Source: Myxococcales bacterium (GTDB taxonomy: Bacteria; Myxococcota; Polyangia; Fen-1088). From it: a stretch of DNA of 8,641 bases. The notes beneath the pieces are model-generated. The model did not search any database. It saw only the letters and a program-made list of their open reading frames with translations, and was not told the origin of the DNA. Shown here one piece after another: positions 1-6,237 of this stretch. How positions within the stretch are numbered: the first letter of the stretch is position 1; every line of letters starts with the position of its first letter. The position numbers and the translations under genes are program-made. The stretch covers positions 841 through 9,481 of the forward strand of contig PMLH01000224.1 of NCBI GenBank assembly GCA_003159055.1, written 5' to 3'.

Positions 1-548
1 TCCACCACCAGCGCAAGGTTGGCAACCAAGATGATCAGGATGCCGAGAATGGCGAACATCGCGATGGTTCCCGCCACGCTGCTGACCTCCTCGCGGACCA
101 TTTCCGCCAACGATTTGCCGTCACGGCGAACCGACGCGAACAGGATGACAAAGTCCTGCACCGCTCCGCCGAGCAGCGCCCCGATCAGGATCCACAACGT
201 CCCCGGCAGATACCCGAACTGCGCCGCCAGCACGGGGCCGACCAAGGGGCCCGGGCCGCTGATGGAAGCGAAGTGATGGCCGAACAGGACGAACTTGTTG
301 GTCCTGACGAAATCGCGACCGTCGTCGTGAACCTCGGCCGGCGGTGCACGCAGGTCGTCCAGCACCAGCGCCTTCGCGGCGATCCACTTGGAATAGAAGC
401 GAATCCCGATGGCATAGGTGCAAAGCGCGGCGACGACGAACCACGCCGCGTTGAGAGGTTCATTGCGCCGGAGCGCAATCACCGCATAGGCGGAAGCACC
501 GAGCAGTGAAACCGACGTCCAGATGGCGACGCGCGCGAGGCTCTTCAT
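1..548 (-). CDS. cstA: CstA-family carbon starvation transporter, N-terminal part
   Basis: Only the first 182 residues are present; the gene runs off the left edge (family members are usually about 600-700 residues). The family signature is clear: TNKFVLFGHHFASISGPGP (residues 83-101), then LVGPVLAAQFGYLPGTLWI (102-120), VQDF (130-133), and a charged RRDGKSLAEM loop (141-150). Hydrophobic segments near residues 5-25, 33-50, 115-138 and 161-182 fit an inner-membrane transporter. CstA/BtsT proteins import peptides or pyruvate when carbon is scarce; which substrate this one takes cannot be told from the fragment. The ATG at 548 overlaps the stop of the upstream hybrid kinase (ATGA, 545-548) and has no good Shine-Dalgarno sequence of its own, so translation is probably coupled. 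Family assignment is very secure; the symbol is by family, not proven orthology. Confidence 0.93.
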   Translation of the reverse strand, partial: MKSLARVAIWTSVSLLGASAYAVIALRRNEPLNAAWFVVAALCTYAIGIRFYSKWIAAKALVLDDLRAPPAEVHDDGRDFVRTNKFVLFGHHFASISGPGPLVGPVLAAQFGYLPGTLWILIGALLGGAVQDFVILFASVRRDGKSLAEMVREEVSSVAGTIAMFAILGILIILVANLALVV

Positions 549-2053
549 GAAGGCGGGTTCTTGCGCTTGCCCGTCATCGCACTGACGACGGCGGTGGACA
601 GGTCTTCGCAATCAAACGGCTTCTGCAGAAAGTGCTCGGCGGCGACAGATTGCTTGCGGCTGGCGAGCGTGGACCTGTCGTAGCCCGACATGAAGAGCAC
701 CGGCAGCTCGGGCACGATCGCGCGAACGCGATCGATCAACTCCTTTCCACTCATCTCCGGCATCACGACGTCGGTGATCAGCAAGTCGATCGGCTCGCGC
801 GCGTGCGCCACGGTCTCGATGCACTCATCACCGCTGGCCACGGCGGCCACGCGATAGCCGAGGCCGCGCAGCGTGGCTTCGATCGATCGACGCACCATCG
901 TATTGTCCTCGACGAGCAGAATGTTTGCCTTGGGAACGGGCGGTCCAACGGAAGCCTTCTCGGCCCTTGCCGGACTTTCGTCCGCAGCCTTTTCCACGAG
1001 AGGTCCCCGACTCGGCAAGAAGACCGAGAACGTCGTGCCCTGCCCGGGCGTGGACTGGGCATCGAGCAGCCCTTCGTGCTGGCGAACGATCGCCGCCACG
1101 GTTGGAAGCCCGAGGCCGATGCCACAACTTGGCACCTTGGTCGTCACGAACGGCTCGAACGCATGGTCCAGCAGCGCAGGGTCCATGCCACTGCCGCTGT
1201 CGCGGACCTGAAGTCTCACCCAACGCCCTGGGGGAACGCTGGTGTCCCCGACCTTTCCGTCGAGCACAGCCACGGAAACTGCGAAAGAACCGCCGCCAGG
1301 CATTGCATCCCTCGCGTTGAGCGCAAGTTGCAGCAGCGCATGGCCCATCTGCTTGCGGTCCACATACACGCTTTCCGGACGGTCAGCGAGGCTGGTGACG
1401 ATCTGGATGTTTGACGGCAATGCTGCCCGCAGCTCAGGCAGCGAATCGCGCACGATTTGCGCAAGATCGCCGGGGTGCAAGGACAGCTTCCGCTTCGGAT
1501 CGAGCGCGGCCAGCCGCTGCGCGAAACCGCGCGCCTCCTCGGTGGCCTGACGGGCCGCCACCACACGTCGGTACAGAGGCTGCTGGTTTGAGATCTCCCC
1601 TTCCAGCAGCGCCACATTGCCAATCACCGGCGCGAGCAGGCTGCTGAAGTCATGGGCAACCCGCGCTGCGACCGTGCCCACGTGCTCCTTCGGGATTTCT
1701 GGCCAGGATGCTCGCGCAACGTCGTGTGCCGTTTGCGGCCAGACCAGATGTAGGGATAGGCGGTCGTCGCCGGCGCTCTGAAGTGCGGTTACAGTTCGCC
1801 AGAACTTGGACGTCGTGCCCTGCTTCGTGCCCTGTCGCGGGCTCGCGTTCCATTCATGAACGGTCGGCTTGGGAACCGGGTCAGCAGTGCCCCCCGACGG
1901 CTCGACGTGAAAGAGCTGTTCCAGCGTCTGCCCCACCGCCTCGTCAGTGGTGTACCCGAATAGCCGCTCCGCGCCGTCGCTCCACCAACGAATCGTTTCC
2001 GCCGTGTCAGACAAAAACACAGCTGCATCGGGCATTGGCGACAAGCCCGACAC
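545..2053 (-). CDS. PAS-domain hybrid sensor histidine kinase/response regulator
   Basis: A soluble hybrid kinase with no membrane segment. Residue numbers here count from the longest possible start at 2185 (546 aa). A PAS-like segment covers about 52-150 (FLSDTAETIRWWSDGAERLF, then GYTTDEAVGQ). The H-box is RVAHDF with phospho-acceptor His178. The catalytic ATPase has an N-box LNARDAM (Asn290), G1 DSGSGMD (329-335), F-box FEPFVTTK (343-350) and G2 GIGLGL (355-360). A C-terminal receiver domain (421-540) has acidic E426/D427, phospho-acceptor Asp472 in TDVVMPEMSG, Ser500 and Lys522. There is no DNA-binding output domain, so a separate partner is expected. I favour the GTG start at 2053: AGAAGGA lies 10 bases upstream, the PAS domain stays whole, and the overlap with the divergent oxidase gene disappears. 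The 2185 start would extend 56 bases into that gene; ATG 2035 is also possible. The transporter gene follows with a 4-base overlap. Function is sure, start less so. Confidence 0.93.
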   Translation of the reverse strand: MSGLSPMPDAAVFLSDTAETIRWWSDGAERLFGYTTDEAVGQTLEQLFHVEPSGGTADPVPKPTVHEWNASPRQGTKQGTTSKFWRTVTALQSAGDDRLSLHLVWPQTAHDVARASWPEIPKEHVGTVAARVAHDFSSLLAPVIGNVALLEGEISNQQPLYRRVVAARQATEEARGFAQRLAALDPKRKLSLHPGDLAQIVRDSLPELRAALPSNIQIVTSLADRPESVYVDRKQMGHALLQLALNARDAMPGGGSFAVSVAVLDGKVGDTSVPPGRWVRLQVRDSGSGMDPALLDHAFEPFVTTKVPSCGIGLGLPTVAAIVRQHEGLLDAQSTPGQGTTFSVFLPSRGPLVEKAADESPARAEKASVGPPVPKANILLVEDNTMVRRSIEATLRGLGYRVAAVASGDECIETVAHAREPIDLLITDVVMPEMSGKELIDRVRAIVPELPVLFMSGYDRSTLASRKQSVAAEHFLQKPFDCEDLSTAVVSAMTGKRKNPPS

Positions 2054-2063
2054 ATCGTCACGG

Positions 2064-2070
2064 TCCTTCT
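2064..2070 (-). promoter_or_regulatory. Ribosome binding site deciding the kinase start
   Basis: On the minus strand this reads AGAAGGA, 10 bases before a GTG codon at 2053-2051 that is in frame with the hybrid kinase. It is the best Shine-Dalgarno match near any of the candidate starts (2185, 2053, 2035) and supports the shorter protein. The spacing is slightly long, so the call is moderate. Confidence 0.45.
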
Positions 2071-2092
2071 CTCGCGGAGACACAGCGTCGTC

Positions 2093-2101
2093 ATGATAGC
2101 A
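2093..2101 (-). promoter_or_regulatory. Possible extended -10 promoter element for the kinase-cstA operon
   Basis: The minus strand reads TGCTATCAT, which matches an extended -10 element (TG, one base, then TATCAT). Transcription would start near 2086, upstream of the favoured GTG at 2053 but downstream of the 2185 start, again fitting the shorter kinase. No convincing -35 box is seen at the usual distance (ATGCTG near 2121-2116). It is a single motif match in a high-GC genome. Confidence 0.25.
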
Positions 2102-2109
2102 TCGCCCGC

Positions 2110-2138
2110 TTGCCGCAGCATGGGCGGTCGTGGACAAT
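2110..2138 (+). promoter_or_regulatory. Possible sigma-70-like promoter for the oxidase gene
   Basis: TTGCCG (2110-2115) and GACAAT (2133-2138) are separated by 17 bases, a weak match to a housekeeping promoter. If real, transcription would begin near 2145 and translation would have to start at the in-frame GTG at 2160 rather than the GTG at 2130, which lies just before the -10 box. Both boxes are imperfect. Confidence 0.2.
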
Positions 2139-3359
2139 TCCCCGAGCGATGGTGCCACCGTGACTTCGGATTTTGACGTAGCCATTCTGGGCGCAGGGAT
2201 CAGCGGCCTCTCCTTCGCGCACTATGCCGCCCGTGCAGGTCTCGAGTGCGCGGTTATCGAGCAAGCCCCCGAGCCGGGTGGTTGCATCCATACCGTGCGA
2301 ACACCCGAGGGTTTTTGGTTCGAGCTCGGCGCCCACACGCTCTACAACTCCTACGGTTCTATCCTGGCGATCATCGAAGCCACCCTCGGCAAGGAGCGAC
2401 TGCAGGAACGCCGGAAGGCGCCCTTTCGCCTTTGGGTGGACGGAAGGATACGTTCCATTTCGTCGCAACTTGCGATGGGCGAGTTGCTCGTGTCTGCCTG
2501 GCGCGTCTTCACGGCGCGCAAGTCCGGGCGAACCGTCGAGGAGCACTACGGTCGACTGGTCGGCAAACGCAACTGGAAGAGGGTCTTCGCGCCGCTGCTC
2601 TCAGCGGTCCCCTCGCAACCGGCCGACGCGTTTCCTGCCGAAATGCTCTTCAAGAGCCGTCCGCGACGCAAGGATTTCCCACGCACGTTCACGTTCAAGG
2701 GTGGGCTTAGCTCGCTGGTCGACGCGCTCGCCCGTCACGAGCACGTCACCCTTCGCACCAACGCAAAAGTGCAAGAAATCGGACGCGACGGCTCCCTATT
2801 CGCGGTGGACACCTTGGATGGCAATCGCACGCTGGCCCGCAGCGTCGTCTTTGCGCTTCCTCCCGCAAACACCTCGCGACTGCTGGCCTCGCTGGCGCCG
2901 GAAGCCTCGCAGAGCCTTGCCGCGATTGCTGTCGCCGAGGTCGTGTCGACGGGCGTGGTGTTTGCCAAGCGCGACCTTCTCCTTCCGCGCATGATGGGGC
3001 TGGCGTCGCTTTCAGATGACTTCCTTTCAGTCGTCACGCGCGACGTGGTCGAGGATGAGCGTTTCCGAGGCCTCGCCTTTCATTTTCGCACAGGGCTCAC
3101 GCTCGATCAGCGCCTGGACCGAATTGCCCGCGTCACGGGCGTCGCGCGTGCCAGCTTCACTCACGTGGCCGAGCACGAAACCTCGCTGCCATCTCCCAGG
3201 CGGGGACATGCGCAAGTCGTGGCTGCGCTCGACGCAAACATCGCCGGCCGGGGTATCTACGTGACCGGCAACTTTTTCGGCGGCCTCGCCCTCGAAGACT
3301 GCGTGCTACGCTCGCGCGCCGAAAGCGACCGACTGCTTCGCGAATTTCACCGCGAATAG
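2130..3359 (+). CDS. Protoporphyrinogen oxidase-like FAD-dependent amine oxidase
   Basis: A flavoprotein of the PPOX/amine-oxidase family (COG1232 type). The N-terminus has the Rossmann FAD motif AILGAGISGLSFA (residues 18-30), the ribose-binding acidic residue in VIEQ (E44), and the GG doublet before IHT (50-55). FTFKGGLSSLVDALA in the middle corresponds to the substrate-domain KGG motif of PPOX. The C-terminal FAD clamp is GIYVTGNFFGGLALEDCV (375-392), as in the GNxxGG...DC end of HemG/HemY proteins. PPOX oxidises protoporphyrinogen IX to protoporphyrin IX in haem synthesis, but at 409 residues this protein is shorter than the usual 450-480 and no haem gene is nearby, so it may act on another substrate; I give no symbol. 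GTG 2130 is the longest start; GTG 2160 (MTSDFDVAILGAG) fits the family N-terminus equally well. The 3' end overlaps the convergent gene by 13 bases. Confidence 0.88.
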   Translation: MDNSPSDGATVTSDFDVAILGAGISGLSFAHYAARAGLECAVIEQAPEPGGCIHTVRTPEGFWFELGAHTLYNSYGSILAIIEATLGKERLQERRKAPFRLWVDGRIRSISSQLAMGELLVSAWRVFTARKSGRTVEEHYGRLVGKRNWKRVFAPLLSAVPSQPADAFPAEMLFKSRPRRKDFPRTFTFKGGLSSLVDALARHEHVTLRTNAKVQEIGRDGSLFAVDTLDGNRTLARSVVFALPPANTSRLLASLAPEASQSLAAIAVAEVVSTGVVFAKRDLLLPRMMGLASLSDDFLSVVTRDVVEDERFRGLAFHFRTGLTLDQRLDRIARVTGVARASFTHVAEHETSLPSPRRGHAQVVAALDANIAGRGIYVTGNFFGGLALEDCVLRSRAESDRLLREFHRE

Positions 3360-4492
3360 ATAGCGATTTCGTGGTTGCCGTCGCTGGTCTTGCGCGACAC
3401 CGCGATCTTGTTTCCGCCGGCCGACCAAGGGCCCGGCTGTTTGTCGGGCAGAGCAATCTCTCCGATCACGGTCACCTTACCGCTGCCGGGGTCCAGGCTG
3501 AAGAAACCCAGCGCGTAGCGGCTTTCCTCTTTCATGCCCCCCTTTCGCCCAGGCCGGTCGGCGAGCAGTGAAAAGATCACCTTGTTGCCGACCTGCCGCT
3601 GTTGCAGCGACGTTGGATCGTAGTCCTGCACCGGAACCGTCAGGTTGAGGGAACGCACTTTTTCCCCTGGCCCGACAAGCTCGAAGCCTTTCTGCCCTTC
3701 CGCGAGCACGATCACCGCAGGAAGATCCGGCTTCTCGCCGCGCTTGTGGACGTAGTCGAGGAAATTCTCCAAGTTCGGCCGGGGCTTGCCCGGGCCGGTC
3801 TTGCCGGTCTTCACGTTGCGAATCGCAAATTGCGGTGGCATCCGCGCATCGGTCTTCCGGTTGAAGGCGCCGGGCTTTTCGACCATCACCGAAAAATGGC
3901 TGTCGGTGAAGCCGAGGAAGGTCTCGCCCTGGCCGCCCGCGATAGTGCCGTTGCCCTCTACGACCACGTCCTGAACCATGAGGGTCGTTCCGTCCGGCTT
4001 GTATGCTTGAATCGAAAAACGGCGATTGCCTCCTGGCTCCCCGCGCTCGGAAACGGCAACGAATGCCTTGGGCGAAAACGAAAGCTCGCAATCGTCGAAT
4101 CGTTGGGTTGTCTTTCGCAGGCTTCCAGCCGGATTGATGATGGCCGCGCGCCGCTGTCCTTCGTTGGAGATCACGAACCAGTAGCCGCCCACGCCGAGGA
4201 TCTTCTCAGGCGTCGACGTGAAGCTGGAAATCTCGGTAATCTGCGATTTTCCCCCAGGCGGCCCAATCGACAGCAAGACCTGGCCGCGGGCCGTGAACTG
4301 GATGGTTGCAAGCTTGCCTCCGCTTTCGTCGAAGGCAAACGCCTCCTGAAGCATGCCTCCGCTCGCGGTCACCTTGCCAGAAGGCTTAAGCGCCTTGGGC
4401 GCCGCGACGGCCGACGCCCCGAGGAGAACCGTGAGCAATCCCAGCGAGACGGACATCCCATTCCTATTTCGACTGTGCATGCGCGTGTCCAT
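3347..4492 (-). CDS. Secreted protein of unknown function, probable beta-propeller
   Basis: I do not recognise a named family. With the ATG at 4492 the protein has 381 residues: a basic N-region (MHSRNRNG), a hydrophobic core (SVSLGLLTVLLG) and a signal-peptidase site at AVA|AP (after about residue 30), so it should be exported. The mature part is rich in short beta-strand units such as AFAFDESGGKLATIQF, CELSFSPKAFVAVSE and, at the C-terminus, PWSAGGNKIAVSR followed by HEIAIYS; these resemble TolB/WD40-like propeller blades. It has no cysteine lipobox and no catalytic motif I can name. Starts at TTG 4531, ATG 4480 and ATG 4456 are also in frame; 4456 has an AGGA 5 bases upstream but would lose the positive N-region of the signal peptide. 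The gene is divergent from the barrel/sigma operon across about 90 bases and converges on the oxidase gene. Confidence 0.8.
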   Translation of the reverse strand: MDTRMHSRNRNGMSVSLGLLTVLLGASAVAAPKALKPSGKVTASGGMLQEAFAFDESGGKLATIQFTARGQVLLSIGPPGGKSQITEISSFTSTPEKILGVGGYWFVISNEGQRRAAIINPAGSLRKTTQRFDDCELSFSPKAFVAVSERGEPGGNRRFSIQAYKPDGTTLMVQDVVVEGNGTIAGGQGETFLGFTDSHFSVMVEKPGAFNRKTDARMPPQFAIRNVKTGKTGPGKPRPNLENFLDYVHKRGEKPDLPAVIVLAEGQKGFELVGPGEKVRSLNLTVPVQDYDPTSLQQRQVGNKVIFSLLADRPGRKGGMKEESRYALGFFSLDPGSGKVTVIGEIALPDKQPGPWSAGGNKIAVSRKTSDGNHEIAIYSR

Positions 4493-4582
4493 GGAACGGC
4501 ATCTTACTTCCGGGCGGAGCCGCTTCGTCAACCATTCGCAGTCGGCGCGGATTTCTCAACCTTGGGCCGAAGCCCGGTTACA
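4493..4582. other. Divergent intergenic region before the sigma-factor operon
   Basis: About 90 bases separate the secreted-protein gene from the barrel/sigma/FecR/VWA operon, so any promoter for both must lie here or inside a coding end. I see a small hairpin, GGGC-CGAA-GCCC (4564-4575), just before the plus-strand gene, and TACAAT (4579-4584) overlapping its ATG. If TACAAT is a -10 box, transcription would begin near 4591, giving a leaderless or nearly leaderless message from the in-frame GTG at 4592. No clear -35 box or ECF-type promoter pair was found. Confidence 0.4.
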
Positions 4583-5605
4583 ATGGGGAAAGTGTATCCA
4601 AGCTTGCTCCTCGCGACCCTCCATGCAGCCGCGCTGACGGTGGCGCCCGGACCGAGTGACAACTGCCCAAGCTCCGCGCAGGTTATGGCGGCGCTTGAGA
4701 CGCACGCATCCGCTCTCGTCGCGCCCCGGACAGACGACGATCCCGACAAGCTGCTCACCCTGACCCTCATGCCGGCTCCGGCCAGCGGCGAGACGAGCTT
4801 CTCGCTGGTCGACAGGTCCGGCCTGGTCAAGCTGTATCGTTCACTGGCGGCTCCAGCGGCCGATCGCGCCCGCGATTGCGCCGCCCTGGCAGACACGGTT
4901 GCTTTCATCGTTGTCCGCTACTTCGAAGAGGTCGAATTGCCGGCGCTCCCCGAGAGCAAGCCACCACCGCCGCCGCCACCGCCGCCACCGCCGCCACCGC
5001 CGCCCAAACCGGAGGAGCCTGAGCTCCCAATCAAAGTGGAACCAGCGAGGCTAGCCCTGTCTCTCAACGGCGGGCGGCGTTTCCCTGGCGCGGTTGTTGA
5101 CCTGGGCGGATACGAAGGCAAACTGGCCGCCGGAATACTCCTAACCGGATTGGCAGGAGGCCCAGGCGACCTCTGGCTGGACGCTGCCGCCGGCGTGGCT
5201 GGAATAACCACCTCCAAGCCGTGGAGCAACCACAATTCCTCAGGCAGCACAACCACCGTTCGCTCGTCTGCAGAATTGGCGTTACTCGTCGGTTGGCGTC
5301 TCAGGCAAAGCAGGCTCTACGTGGGGCCGGCCGTTTCTGTCGACTTCATCTGGCTGGACGCGACTTGGCAGAACGCGGAGCCGGGCGGTCACACCTACGT
5401 TAGTCGCGAGACCCACGTTGCCGCCGCGGCCGGAATCAAGGCAGGTTATCAGTACTTCTGGGCCAGAAACCTGTTCGTGCGCGGCGACTTGACCGGTGAC
5501 GTCGCACTCGCGCGGGACGAGATTAAAACGCAGAGCGGCAGCCCACTTTACTCGGCCCCCAAGATGTATCTGACGTTCGCCCTTGGAATAGGTGTGTGGT
5601 TCTGA
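4583..5605 (+). CDS. Exported protein with polyproline linker and probable C-terminal outer-membrane barrel
   Basis: 340 residues in three parts. The first is a signal-peptide-like start (MGKVYPSLLLATLHAAALTVA). Next is a small N-terminal domain (about 24-118) that includes DRSGLVKLYRSL and DCAALADTVAFIVVRYFEEV. A run of 15 prolines (127-141) flanked by acidic and lysine residues follows, and would act as a stiff linker. The C-terminal half (about 152-340) has alternating aromatic/hydrophobic strands (LWLDAAAGVAGI, ELALLVGWRL, LYVGPAVSVDFIWLD, LFVRGDLTGDVAL) and ends in LTFALGIGVWF with a terminal Phe, as outer-membrane barrels do. No family is recognised with certainty. The frame stays open upstream to 3602, but that stretch is antisense to the secreted-protein gene, so I start at ATG 4583; GTG 4592 or TTG 4604 are possible. 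Its TGA shares one base with the sigma-factor ATG (TGATG), which makes it the first gene of the operon. Confidence 0.82.
   Translation: MGKVYPSLLLATLHAAALTVAPGPSDNCPSSAQVMAALETHASALVAPRTDDDPDKLLTLTLMPAPASGETSFSLVDRSGLVKLYRSLAAPAADRARDCAALADTVAFIVVRYFEEVELPALPESKPPPPPPPPPPPPPPPKPEEPELPIKVEPARLALSLNGGRRFPGAVVDLGGYEGKLAAGILLTGLAGGPGDLWLDAAAGVAGITTSKPWSNHNSSGSTTTVRSSAELALLVGWRLRQSRLYVGPAVSVDFIWLDATWQNAEPGGHTYVSRETHVAAAAGIKAGYQYFWARNLFVRGDLTGDVALARDEIKTQSGSPLYSAPKMYLTFALGIGVWF
4961..5005 (+). repeat. CCR trinucleotide tract encoding 15 prolines
   Basis: Fifteen consecutive proline codons, written with CCG and CCA in an irregular mix and a final CCC. It joins the N-terminal domain of the exported protein to its barrel-like domain. 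Long proline runs stall ribosomes unless EF-P helps, and short tandem repeats can change length by slippage. Confidence 0.95.
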
Positions 5606-6237
5606 TGTCTGATGATGATCCCAAGGCCGGACATGCTCTAACTCTGCAGAAGCAAGCCATGGGACAGAAGCAAAATACGTCGACGCCAGTGCCCGCGCCG
5701 GTTGGCATCGCTGATGCCGAGCTGGTTCGAGCTTGTCGTTCGGGCGACATGGTCGCTTGGCGCAGCCTTTATGATCGGTACACGCCTCTCATTCACCGGT
5801 TCGCTGCCGCGCTCGGCGTTCCAGCCGAAGAGCGTGAAGATGCCGTGCAAGATATCTTCATCGCCGTGTTCAGAAGCTTGCGTCATTTTCGGGGCGAGGC
5901 TCAGCTTTCGACTTGGATCTACCGAATCGCCGCTCGGCACGCGATCCGCCTGGGTCGTCGGCGCCGGATGCGAGAAACGATGCGGGTAGTGATGCTCAAG
6001 GAACGGCCTCAGCCGGAAATCGATCCGTCTGAGCACTCCACGCACCTCGCAACCCTGGACCGTTTGCTCGCCAGGTTGGCGCCGAAGAAGAGGACCGTTC
6101 TGGTCCTTTTCGAAGTGGAAGGACTTTCGGCAAAGGAGATATCCGACGTGGTCGGATGCCCCGAGAACACCGTCTGGTCGCGCCTCCACCACGCGCGGGC
6201 AGAGATGGTGAAGGCGGCAAGGAGGATGGTGTCATGA
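5605..6237 (+). CDS. ECF-type RNA polymerase sigma factor (sigma-70 family)
   Basis: 210 residues with the two-domain ECF layout. Sigma-2 lies at about 47-115: GDMVAWRSLYDRYTPLIHRF, then REDAVQDIFIAVFRSLRHFRG (-10 recognition and core binding) and LSTWIYRIAARHAI. Sigma-4 lies at about 150-205: LARLAPKKRTVLVLFEVEGL, then AKEISDVVGCPENTVWSRLHHARAEM, the helix-turn-helix for the -35 element. There is no sigma-3 or sigma-1.1. The first 35 residues are polar and not conserved, so ATG 5659 could also be used; ATG 5605 is chosen because it overlaps the upstream stop (TGATG). No strong Shine-Dalgarno sequence precedes it, so re-initiation is likely. Its stop overlaps the FecR-domain gene (ATGA, 6234-6237), the usual place for a cognate anti-sigma factor. 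It is expected to be held at the membrane by that protein and to direct RNA polymerase to a regulon that may include this operon (inference). Confidence 0.95.
   Translation: MSDDDPKAGHALTLQKQAMGQKQNTSTPVPAPVGIADAELVRACRSGDMVAWRSLYDRYTPLIHRFAAALGVPAEEREDAVQDIFIAVFRSLRHFRGEAQLSTWIYRIAARHAIRLGRRRRMRETMRVVMLKERPQPEIDPSEHSTHLATLDRLLARLAPKKRTVLVLFEVEGLSAKEISDVVGCPENTVWSRLHHARAEMVKAARRMVS
6219..6225 (+). promoter_or_regulatory. Strong ribosome binding site fixing the FecR-domain gene start
   Basis: AAGGAGG sits 8 bases before the ATG at 6234, inside the last codons of the sigma-factor gene. It is the best Shine-Dalgarno sequence in the window and rules in favour of 6234 over the longer in-frame ATG at 6156, which would overlap the sigma gene by 82 bases. 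It suggests the FecR-domain protein is made efficiently relative to the sigma factor, as expected for an anti-sigma factor. Confidence 0.75.

Noticed and set aside
632..1414. 260-residue plus-strand frame opposite the hybrid kinase
   Set aside because: An antisense shadow of a well-supported kinase in high-GC DNA; its translation has no recognisable motif.
4493..4497. GGAAC resembling an ECF sigma -35 element upstream of the operon
   Set aside because: No ECF-type -10 (CGTC or similar) lies 16-17 bases downstream; the nearest CGTC is 28 bases away.
3602..4582. Open plus-strand extension of the barrel-protein gene, making a 667-residue reading frame
   Set aside because: It is antisense to the secreted-protein gene, its translation is Arg/His-rich low-quality sequence, and a signal-peptide start lies at 4583.
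4961..5005. CCR-rich tract as a CRISPR or intergenic repeat
   Set aside because: It is an in-frame polyproline run inside a coding region, with no spacer structure.
6156..6233. Longer N-terminus for the FecR-domain protein
   Set aside because: It lies inside the sigma-4 coding region in another frame, and a strong AAGGAGG points to ATG 6234.
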